Source: Rhodospirillales bacterium
Lineage (GTDB): Bacteria; Pseudomonadota; Alphaproteobacteria; Rhodospirillales; Casp-alpha2
Reading direction: 5' to 3'
Assembly (NCBI GenBank): GCA_018664265.1
Contig: JABJOR010000076.1
Span: 1-7,597 of the forward strand
DNA: 7,597 bases
Positions 1 through 5,237 of this stretch are shown here, in pieces (the stretch's first letter is position 1; each line of letters starts with the position of its first letter). The notes beneath the pieces were generated by a model that saw nothing but the letters and a program-made list of their open reading frames with translations, made no database searches and had not been told where the DNA came from. A program made the translations under genes and the position numbers.

Positions 1-20
1 GCTTATTTCAAAAAATTTCC

Positions 21-47
21 TTAGAATATCTCTAAATATAGTATATT
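21..47 (+). promoter_or_regulatory. AT-rich candidate promoter region upstream of the HD-GYP gene
   Basis: The leader is very AT-rich. It holds two small perfect inverted repeats: TTAGA-N5-TCTAA at 21-35 and AATATA-G-TATATT at 35-47. TATATT at 42-47 could serve as a -10 box, but no good -35 box sits 16-18 bases upstream. The palindromes could be a binding site or simply AT-rich chance. The window begins only 102 bases before the start codon, so the real promoter may lie outside it. Confidence 0.25.
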
Positions 48-102
48 AAAAATAGCGCCGGACCCGATTAGACAACCGGTTAGCCCTAAGGGAACGTGGA
101 AT

Positions 103-1215
103 ATGGATGGCGAGCTTACGAACTCGGCTGGACCAAATCGCCTGTTTATTGCTGGCAGTAACGATCAGTATCTTGCTCAGATCGAGCAGGCGGTCCATTC
201 TTTTTATGAACCGCAATCCTTTACAGATTCCCACGAATTAATGGACGTGCTTTATAGCAAGACACCTTCGGCGCTGGTTCTGGACTCAGCGCTGCCGGGA
301 ATGCCGGGTGTCGATGTTATCTCAAAAATTCGTGGCCTTATTGGCGGTGACGCCATGCCAATTATCTTTACCATCGCAGCAGGACGTCAGGATGTCATAG
401 AGGCAGCAAATAAATTTCCCGGCGTGGTGTGTCTGGAAAAACCCTATAAACGCTCGGATCTGTTAAACGTCATTGCGGATCAGATCAATGGCTTCGTTGA
501 GGCAAAATGGGAAAAAATTGAGCCTGTTCAACGCAACGCCTTGAAAAAAACACTGGGTTCTTTTACAGCAATTGCCGATACGCTGATTAATGGGGAAGAG
601 CTGGATTACGGTGTCGTTAAAGACAATTGCGTGGATCTTGTTCGTGCCGTTCAGAGCAATAATTTCAAAGAAATTCTTCAAGGCGTTAAGGAACATCATA
701 ATTATACCTATGCCCATTCCATGCGGGTCGCCACATTGTTAAGCTTGTTTGGTGATGCCATCGGGATTACGGGCGAAGATCATATGACGCTGACCACAGG
801 TGGATTGCTTCATGATGTGGGGAAAATGTCCATTCCTCATGAAATCCTCAATAAAAAAGGCAAGCTGGACGATGAAGAACGGTTGTTGATGAACGACCAT
901 GTTCTTTTTACGACGCAATTTCTGGAACGAAGCACAACCGTGCCAAAAGGTGCCATGGTCATTGCCGGACAGCATCATGAAAAACTGGATGGAACAGGCT
1001 ATCCAAACGGTTTTGCAGGACCACAGGTCAACAAGCTCGCCCGTATGGCATGCATCATAGATATTTTCAGCGCTCTGACCGATGAGCGCTCCTATAAAGC
1101 TGCCATGTCACCGGAAAAAGCATTTGGGATTATGGAAGACATGGGCGGGTATCATCTGGACAAGTTGTTATTGAAGACCTTCAAGGACATGCTGCTTTCG
1201 GGTGTTTTACATTAG
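103..1215 (+). CDS. Response regulator with C-terminal HD-GYP domain (predicted c-di-GMP phosphodiesterase)
   Basis: This 370-residue cytoplasmic protein has an N-terminal receiver domain (about 12-130), a helical linker (about 131-195) and an HD-GYP domain (about 196-365). HD-GYP domains hydrolyse the second messenger cyclic di-GMP, and so influence motility and biofilm formation. The catalytic signature is complete: H205, the HD pair H237/D238 followed by GK, H266, HHEKLDGTGYP at 291-301 and D320. Enzyme activity is therefore expected. In the receiver, D61 is the likely phosphate acceptor, T90 the switch residue and K113 (in EKPY) the conserved lysine. The acidic pair that normally binds magnesium near the first strand is replaced by G18-S19, so phosphorylation may be weak or absent. 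The ATG at 103 has AAGGGA at 88-93 as a ribosome binding site. No sensor kinase is adjacent, so its partner is unknown. The family call is firm; the regulation is inferred. Confidence 0.93.
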   Translation: MDGELTNSAGPNRLFIAGSNDQYLAQIEQAVHSFYEPQSFTDSHELMDVLYSKTPSALVLDSALPGMPGVDVISKIRGLIGGDAMPIIFTIAAGRQDVIEAANKFPGVVCLEKPYKRSDLLNVIADQINGFVEAKWEKIEPVQRNALKKTLGSFTAIADTLINGEELDYGVVKDNCVDLVRAVQSNNFKEILQGVKEHHNYTYAHSMRVATLLSLFGDAIGITGEDHMTLTTGGLLHDVGKMSIPHEILNKKGKLDDEERLLMNDHVLFTTQFLERSTTVPKGAMVIAGQHHEKLDGTGYPNGFAGPQVNKLARMACIIDIFSALTDERSYKAAMSPEKAFGIMEDMGGYHLDKLLLKTFKDMLLSGVLH

Positions 1216-1261
1216 AGTGTGTATTTACACATAAAATAAGAATTCAGATATCAGCGTCCTG

Positions 1262-1273
1262 TGAAAATTTTCA
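1262..1273. repeat. 12-bp perfect palindrome in the 1216-1392 intergenic gap
   Basis: TGAAAATTTTCA is a perfect palindrome in the gap between the HD-GYP gene and the exported-protein gene. The same gap holds AGAGTGTG (1214-1221) and its reverse complement CACACTCT (1281-1288), plus GTGTA-TT-TACAC (1219-1230). None is a GC-rich stem followed by a T-run, so there is no convincing terminator. It could be a protein-binding site or an AT-rich coincidence. Confidence 0.25.
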
Positions 1274-1392
1274 AACATGGCACACTCTGTACGAAAAAAA
1301 CAAAGACCTGATTTTCTCCCCACCATCATTTCTATAAAAATTTGCAATGATAAGTAAAAGAGTGTACCGCCTTAGACTACGGATTTTTCTTT

Positions 1393-1854
1393 ATGGGAGT
1401 GGCGGATTTGTTACGTATAAATAAATGCTTGCTTATCTTATCATCTATCGCATGTACGTACCTGTTGCTCATTGCCTCGGCTCAAGCTGCTGGAAATGAA
1501 TACATCTTCGACGGACACAAAATCTCTGGAGGGATAAAAGAATATGGTTGCCGCAAACATCAAGGCGGTGATCCTTTGTTCGTGGCAACACTGAACGGCG
1601 ATACAATCGAAGGCAGTATGAAATCAGCTGGCCCACGAGATAACGAAATTGGCATGGCGCTGGTACCACAACATTTTTCCCTGGCTATTCGGGATGATGG
1701 TACATTTGGTTCTGACCACGGGGATGGACCTTCTCGTTTGTGGTTAAGATGGTGGGCTTCAAAGAGTTCCGGCTATGGATCGAACACCAGCAAGTCTGCC
1801 GCGGACTACAGTGGAAGAAAAGGGAAATACCAGTGGGTAAAGGCTCACTTCTGA
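1393..1854 (+). CDS. Small exported protein of unknown family
   Basis: This encodes 153 residues that I do not recognise. The N-terminus is a good Sec signal peptide: a basic start (R8, K11), a hydrophobic core at about 12-29, and an A30-Q31-A32 site with cleavage expected after A32. A mature protein of about 121 residues in the periplasm or outside the cell is predicted. C21 lies inside the hydrophobic core without a proper lipobox, so a lipoprotein is unlikely. The mature part has one cysteine (C53), an aromatic WLRWW cluster at 117-121 and a Ser/Gly/Lys-rich tail, which suggests a small beta-rich domain. The ATG at 1393 has only a weak ribosome binding site (CGGA, 1380-1383). A TTG at 1408 preceded by GGGAG (1395-1399) is an alternative that keeps the signal peptide. 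It is convergent with the next gene, with 21 bases between them and no clear terminator. The open frame and signal peptide support a real gene; the function is unknown. Confidence 0.65.
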   Translation: MGVADLLRINKCLLILSSIACTYLLLIASAQAAGNEYIFDGHKISGGIKEYGCRKHQGGDPLFVATLNGDTIEGSMKSAGPRDNEIGMALVPQHFSLAIRDDGTFGSDHGDGPSRLWLRWWASKSSGYGSNTSKSAADYSGRKGKYQWVKAHF

Positions 1855-1875
1855 TCCAAAGTGGACCACTAACAA

Positions 1876-2559
1876 TCACACTACGGTTTGGGAGAGAACA
1901 GAGGGAGTTTGACAGCCGACAATTGCTGGAGCCTGATGAATCAAATCATTATTTACTAAAGAATCTATCATGAACAAGGCAAAATCTACCCTGCGTGTCA
2001 TATTGCTTTTTAAAACAGGGTCACCCACATGTTGACTCCAAATCGGCAAGCCATGACTCTCACCCTCTTCAAGATCACTTCCCCTGACAATTGTCCATCG
2101 CGTATCACTACTAAATATTCGTTGGCAAGCCTCTACTTGATCATCAATGTCAATTATTCGAATTAAACGTGCCAACCAACCGACCACCCTCAGCATCCAG
2201 ATAAATTTTTTCGTATACAAATCTTGGCCGTCGCGTGAGATGTGCCAACCGCAAGAAAAAACAAGCCTTGCATTTGGCTGCGCAAAATCAAGCACGGCCT
2301 GAGCAGTTCCTGATGAATAATTGTGAACGCCCCATGGGACAAGTACTGTTAAAACACCGTCACACCCTGAAACGGCTTTCTCAATCACTTGACGGTCATT
2401 TGTTTTACCGGGAATAATTTTGATGCGGCCCTGAAAAGATCCTAATTTCTCTATGCTTTTCTCGCGGCACACACCAACCACTTCGTATCCACGATCAAGT
2501 GCATGCTCTACCAAATACTGGCCAAGCTTCCCCGAAGCACCGACAATGCAAATCTTCAT
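1876..2559 (-). CDS. NAD(P)-binding Rossmann-fold protein (atypical SDR / NmrA-like), last gene of the operon
   Basis: This is a 227-residue cytoplasmic protein. The N-terminus is a dinucleotide-binding strand and loop, MKICIVGASGKLG, with GxxGxxG at G7, G10 and G13. The segment WTIVRGSDL (155-163) matches the mid-domain motif typical of atypical short-chain dehydrogenases of the NAD(P)-binding/NmrA type. The classical SDR YxxxK catalytic pair is not evident, so the protein may be a reductase with another active site or a redox sensor. The substrate is unknown. I place the start at the ATG at 2559. Its A is shared with the TGA of the flavodoxin gene (TGATG), an AGGGAAAG ribosome binding site lies just upstream, and the glycine motif then sits at the usual place. 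A longer reading from 2607 would add 16 residues that overlap the flavodoxin gene and is not favoured. Translation is probably coupled to the gene before it. It is the distal gene of the four-gene operon. Confidence 0.85.
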   Translation of the reverse strand: MKICIVGASGKLGQYLVEHALDRGYEVVGVCREKSIEKLGSFQGRIKIIPGKTNDRQVIEKAVSGCDGVLTVLVPWGVHNYSSGTAQAVLDFAQPNARLVFSCGWHISRDGQDLYTKKFIWMLRVVGWLARLIRIIDIDDQVEACQRIFSSDTRWTIVRGSDLEEGESHGLPIWSQHVGDPVLKSNMTRRVDFALFMIDSLVNNDLIHQAPAIVGCQTPSVLSQTVV

Positions 2560-3104
2560 CAACTTTCCCTTACAAAAGACAATCTTTGATCGATGCCCTT
2601 TGACCATGCGCGAATAGCATTCCAGTCGCGATGATCCCCTTCTTTAGCACCTGTTAAAGCCATTATAAACCGAAAGGCCAATCGAAGGAAAATAGACATT
2701 CTTGTTAAATCAAGTGCGCCTGAAAATTTTCCGATTGCCAATGGCTTTACATCAGTGAATGCGTTGAACAAGTGCTCTGAATATACTTGCCCCTGTCGTT
2801 TGGATTTTTCGGTCTGTAGGGATAAAACCATACACGTAAAAAAATAGGCAACAGGTATTTGCTTCAGGGTGTCCCGATGTATCCTCACAAACTCTCTAGC
2901 TTTCGGAGTCCACTTGTCAAATTGGATTGGGCTACCAATAATAACAGCATCGTAACCGACCAAATCTGTTACATCCTTAATTGGTTTTGTATCCACAATG
3001 GTATTCTCATTACTAAGTTCATTTTTGATAGCATCAGCAATACCACCGGTCGACCCAAACTGACTGGCATAGACAATTAGTATTTTTCTATTTTGTGTAA
3101 TCAT
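2559..3104 (-). CDS. Flavodoxin-domain protein resembling HemG-type protoporphyrinogen oxidase
   Basis: This 181-residue protein has a flavodoxin fold. The FMN phosphate loop is SQFGST at 14-19, right after the first strand (KILIVYA). YDAVIIGSPIQFDKW (51-65) is the second conserved flavin loop. The long middle insert and the C-terminal GDHRDW (156-161) resemble HemG, the menaquinone-dependent protoporphyrinogen IX oxidase of gammaproteobacteria. HemG-type proteins oxidise protoporphyrinogen at the membrane and pass electrons to quinone. Alphaproteobacteria usually use HemJ or HemY for that step, so here a quinone- or radical-linked electron transfer role within this operon is as likely as haem synthesis. 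The start is the only good ATG. AAGGGGA (3118-3124) is its candidate ribosome binding site, with a rather long 13-base spacer. The preceding gene stops 8 bases upstream, and the stop codon overlaps the next start. The flavodoxin fold is confident; HemG activity is not. Confidence 0.87.
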   Translation of the reverse strand: MITQNRKILIVYASQFGSTGGIADAIKNELSNENTIVDTKPIKDVTDLVGYDAVIIGSPIQFDKWTPKAREFVRIHRDTLKQIPVAYFFTCMVLSLQTEKSKRQGQVYSEHLFNAFTDVKPLAIGKFSGALDLTRMSIFLRLAFRFIMALTGAKEGDHRDWNAIRAWSKGIDQRLSFVRES

Positions 3105-3112
3105 GATGCTAT

Positions 3113-3529
3113 CTACGTCCCCTTATTCTCTCGAAATTTTACGAAAGAAAACACACAGAAACATCCAATTATGATTTCTAGAATGGCTGCTTGCTGCAAT
3201 CCTTCAGAGGGCAATCCGTCTACTATCACACTTAAAACACGTGACAATCCATAGGATAGATAAAGCAAAGCAGCGAGCAGTGAAGACGTGAATGTTAGTT
3301 TTTCAATAAACACGCCCGCTAATATGATAAGCCCACTTGTCAGCAACGCGCCACCAGATGCCCTTATTTCATTTAGTAAATTTAAATTTTGCCCTAGATC
3401 AATATTATATGTTGCATAAAAATTGATCGGTAAAAATAATATCGAGCCGCCAATGCCTGCCGCAATTAGGCCTGCAATAAATAATGTTATTTTAAGAATT
3501 TTTGAATTTATCATATTCTTCTCTTTCAT
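3113..3529 (-). CDS. DUF4345-type four-helix membrane protein
   Basis: This small inner-membrane protein has 138 residues from the first ATG, or 133 from the second. Four hydrophobic helices are visible at about 11-33, 57-76, 79-103 and 112-130. The conserved pieces NEIRASGGALL, GLSRVLSVIVDGLPS and AILEIIIG match what I know of the DUF4345 family, which has no established function. The start is uncertain. The ATG at 3529 has AGGGAAG upstream (3545-3539), but that site lies in the stem of a hairpin. The ATG at 3514 has GAGAAG immediately before it. The gene follows the NmrA-like gene by 62 bases and precedes the flavodoxin gene by 8, so it sits inside the operon. It might anchor or supply quinone-linked chemistry for its soluble neighbours, but that is speculation. 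The base composition is strikingly AT-rich at its 5' end (12 GC in the 60 bases 3481-3540). Confidence 0.85.
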   Translation of the reverse strand: MKEKNMINSKILKITLFIAGLIAAGIGGSILFLPINFYATYNIDLGQNLNLLNEIRASGGALLTSGLIILAGVFIEKLTFTSSLLAALLYLSYGLSRVLSVIVDGLPSEGLQQAAILEIIIGCFCVFSFVKFRENKGT

Positions 3530-3535
3530 TTAATC

Positions 3536-3565
3536 GTGCTTCCCTACACGTATGCGGGGAAGCAC
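3536..3565 (-). promoter_or_regulatory. Intercistronic hairpin, 9-bp perfect stem, 12-base loop
   Basis: GTGCTTCCC (3536-3544) and GGGAAGCAC (3557-3565) are perfect reverse complements around a 12-base loop. The stem lies between the stop of the NmrA-like gene (3592) and the start of the DUF4345 gene (3529). Read on the minus strand it has no T-run after it, so it is a poor intrinsic terminator. The promoter-distal arm contains GGGAAG, the only Shine-Dalgarno candidate for the ATG at 3529. It could therefore limit translation of that start, act as a partial attenuator, or protect the upstream mRNA from 3' decay. The repeat itself is certain; the role is inferred. Confidence 0.6.
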
Positions 3566-3591
3566 ATTTAAGTTCTATTTTTCAAATTAAA

Positions 3592-4431
3592 TCAGCTTGC
3601 CATAGCCCATGCACCGCTTTGCGCAACTTCTTGAGCATAGACAGTAAAGTCCTTGGGTGGTCGGCCTAATACCTCTTCAATACCATCGTTCAGATGTTGA
3701 TTTCGGCCATCCAAAACTGTCGTGAATAAATACATAGTGAGCCAAATAATGTCAGCTGGAAGGTGCTCTGCTTCAAGGAGTTTTTTATACTCCTCATGGG
3801 AGACCTCAGTGAATTGTATATTGCGGCCACAAGCCACGCTAATTTCATTGACCGCATCAGCAAAAGTCATCAGATGTGAACCCGTTACCTCATACAATTG
3901 ACCGATATGGCGGTCATCCTCTAGGGCCTCAACGACCACATCGGCAATATCGTCTGCATCGACGAACGGCTCTTTTGTGGAAATTGCAGGAAGTACAACA
4001 TGGCCTGCAAGCACACCGTCCATAAGGAAGCTCTCGCTAAAGTTTTGAGAAAACCAACCCGCGCGGACGATTGTCCAATCGGCACCACTGCTTTGTAATA
4101 CTTTTTCGGCACGTTGAGCTTCTTCCTCGCCGCGTCCCGATAATAATACAAGCCGACGTACACCTGTCGCCAATGCCAGTTCAACAAAATGTTTGATGGC
4201 CTCTACTGCACCTGGAACAGCAAGGTCCGGTTGATATGTAATATAGACGGAACTAACACCTTGCAGAATTTCCGACCAGGTCTCGTTATCGTTCCAGTCG
4301 AAGCTTGGAATTGTCGAACGTGACGCGATACGAACGTGCCTTCCCCGGGCTTTAAGGCGTTCTACAACGCGTCGACCCGTTTTACCTTTACCGCCCAATA
4401 CCAATACCGGGCTTTCTATAACGTCTTTCAT
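3592..4431 (-). CDS. NmrA-like NAD(P)-binding protein, first gene of the operon
   Basis: This is a 279-residue soluble protein with an N-terminal NAD(P)-binding Rossmann fold. GGKGKTG at 13-19 gives the GxxGxxG motif, and R38 after the second strand favours NADP. The motifs FDWNDNETW (44-52), LLSGRGEEEAQ (96-106), WTIVRAGWFSQNF (119-131), EPFVDADDIADV (154-165) and LDGRNQ (240-245) are those of the bacterial NAD(P)H-binding/NmrA group related to fungal ergot-alkaloid cluster proteins (TIGR03649-like). Members are either oxidoreductases or redox sensors that read the NADP/NADPH ratio. The actual substrate here is unknown. The ATG at 4431 has a perfect AAGGAG ribosome binding site seven bases upstream. 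It is divergent from the TetR gene across an 89-bp operator region and heads three more genes on the same strand. Its length is normal for the group, and no damage is seen. Confidence 0.9.
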   Translation of the reverse strand: MKDVIESPVLVLGGKGKTGRRVVERLKARGRHVRIASRSTIPSFDWNDNETWSEILQGVSSVYITYQPDLAVPGAVEAIKHFVELALATGVRRLVLLSGRGEEEAQRAEKVLQSSGADWTIVRAGWFSQNFSESFLMDGVLAGHVVLPAISTKEPFVDADDIADVVVEALEDDRHIGQLYEVTGSHLMTFADAVNEISVACGRNIQFTEVSHEEYKKLLEAEHLPADIIWLTMYLFTTVLDGRNQHLNDGIEEVLGRPPKDFTVYAQEVAQSGAWAMAS

Positions 4432-4438
4432 TTTTATT

Positions 4439-4444
4439 CTCCTT
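4439..4444 (-). promoter_or_regulatory. Ribosome binding site of the NmrA-like gene
   Basis: AAGGAG on the minus strand lies seven bases before the ATG at 4431. It is the strongest Shine-Dalgarno sequence noticed in the window and fixes that start. It contrasts with the divergent TetR gene, which has none. Confidence 0.8.
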
Positions 4445-4455
4445 GTATGTTGGAT

Positions 4456-4486
4456 ATTAAAATCAAGTTGCTTGACACCATGTCAA
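4456..4486 (-). promoter_or_regulatory. Candidate promoter of the four-gene operon
   Basis: On the minus strand TTGACA (4486-4481) is a consensus -35 box. TTTAAT (4461-4456) matches five of six -10 positions, but the spacer is 19 bases, longer than the ideal 17. Transcription would begin near 4448, leaving a leader of about 17 bases that still includes the AAGGAG site. The -35 box is also a half-site of the first operator palindrome, so repressor binding should block polymerase. The -10 assignment is tentative. Confidence 0.45.
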
Positions 4487-4501
4487 TTGACATCGTGTCA
4501 A
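4472..4501. promoter_or_regulatory. Tandem palindromic operator, likely site of the divergent TetR repressor
   Basis: Two 15-bp palindromes lie end to end: TTGACACCATGTCAA (4472-4486) and TTGACATCGTGTCAA (4487-4501). Each is TTGACA-N3-TGTCAA with perfect six-base arms. Together they form a 30-bp dyad in which 28 of 30 positions are symmetric. Palindromes between a tetR-type gene and a divergent operon are the usual operators of this family, often bound by two dimers. The position over the -35 boxes of both promoters predicts autorepression and repression of the operon. The symmetry is directly visible; the identity of the binding protein is inferred from location. Confidence 0.82.
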
Positions 4502-4515
4502 ATACGCGTTACTTT
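4487..4515 (+). promoter_or_regulatory. Candidate promoter of the TetR gene
   Basis: TTGACA (4487-4492) is a consensus -35 box. After a 17-base spacer, TACTTT (4510-4515) is a modest -10 box with three of six consensus positions. The predicted start of transcription is at about 4521-4523, on the ATG itself. The -35 box is the left arm of the second operator palindrome. Confidence 0.45.
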
Positions 4516-4527
4516 ACAGCATGTCAA
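4513..4527. promoter_or_regulatory. Third, degenerate operator box over the TetR start codon
   Basis: TTTACAGCATGTCAA fits the TTGACA-N3-TGTCAA pattern of the two upstream boxes with a single arm mismatch (T for G at the third base). It overlaps the proposed -10 box and the ATG at 4521. Binding here would reinforce autorepression. Part of the right arm is coding sequence, so coincidence cannot be excluded, though the match is close. Confidence 0.5.
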
Positions 4528-5105
4528 GAGAAACAGTTGAAACACGTGATCGAATTTTAAGTGCCGCATGGAAATTGCTGGAAGCGAATCATGGCAGCAG
4601 CGTTAGAATGAGTGATATTGCGAAAACTGCAGGTATTAGCCGTCAGGCTGTTTATCTTCATTTTCCCAACCGTGCAGAACTACTTATTGCGACAACCCGA
4701 TATCTGGATGAGATTAATAGCGTCGACGCAAGGCTTGTGCAGAGCCGAAATGCGGCCACGGGTTTGGAAAGATTAGAAGCCTTCATTGAGGCCTGGGGAA
4801 ATTACATCCCTGAAATATACGGAGTCTCCCGGGCACTCATTGCTATGAAAGACACCGACGAGGCCGCGAGGCTGGCCTGGGCCGACCGGATGGAGGCAGT
4901 TCGTGATGGTTGTCAAGCAGCAGTAAAAGCCTTGAAGAAAGACGGCGTGCTGTCGCCTGGGCATTCCATCAAAGAGGCGACGGATATTCTTTGGTCCTTA
5001 TTGTCGGTGCAGACGTGGGATCAGCTAACCCATGAATGTGGTTGGTCACAGCGCCAGTATATCAATACGATGAGAAATCTGGCAAAGAAGATGTTGCTCG
5101 CCTGA
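4521..5105 (+). CDS. TetR-family transcriptional repressor
   Basis: This is a 194-residue regulator. The N-terminal TetR DNA-binding domain spans about 8-55. Its helix-turn-helix is MSDIAKTAGISRQAVYLHF at about 30-48, the signature region of the family. The C-terminal part (about 60-194) is helical and divergent, as expected for the ligand-binding and dimerisation domain, so the inducer cannot be read from sequence. The protein most likely binds the palindromes at 4472-4501 and represses both itself and the divergent redox operon until a small molecule is bound. The ATG at 4521 has no Shine-Dalgarno sequence. It is nevertheless kept because the next in-frame ATG (residue 30) would delete most of the DNA-binding domain. 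The predicted transcription start coincides with this ATG, suggesting a leaderless mRNA. The gene is convergent with hemW, which ends 132 bases beyond its stop. Confidence 0.92.
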   Translation: MSRETVETRDRILSAAWKLLEANHGSSVRMSDIAKTAGISRQAVYLHFPNRAELLIATTRYLDEINSVDARLVQSRNAATGLERLEAFIEAWGNYIPEIYGVSRALIAMKDTDEAARLAWADRMEAVRDGCQAAVKALKKDGVLSPGHSIKEATDILWSLLSVQTWDQLTHECGWSQRQYINTMRNLAKKMLLA

Positions 5106-5237
5106 TTGACATCGCATTAGGTCTGGCAGAAAACAAAGCTTGAAAATGGTCAACTTTAATCTGATGTCAACTCATGGCTAAAAGCTGCCAAACTCAAAGC
5201 TTAATATAAATTTTGTTGTGCAGGGGTAAAGCAGACC

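Noticed and set aside
1860..1870. AGTGG-A-CCACT palindrome between the two convergent genes, as a terminator
   Set aside because: The loop would be a single base, the stem is short and no T-run follows on either strand.
1740..1973. 77-codon plus-strand frame overlapping the exported-protein gene and the end of the last operon gene
   Set aside because: It overlaps two better-supported genes, has no ribosome binding site and shows no recognisable motif. A frameshifted tail of the exported protein was considered, but that protein already has a plausible end.
5134..5202. Direct repeat CAAAGCTT (5134-5141 and 5195-5202) as an attachment site or insertion scar
   Set aside because: Eight bases is too short in an AT-rich gap, and no mobile gene or wider boundary accompanies it.
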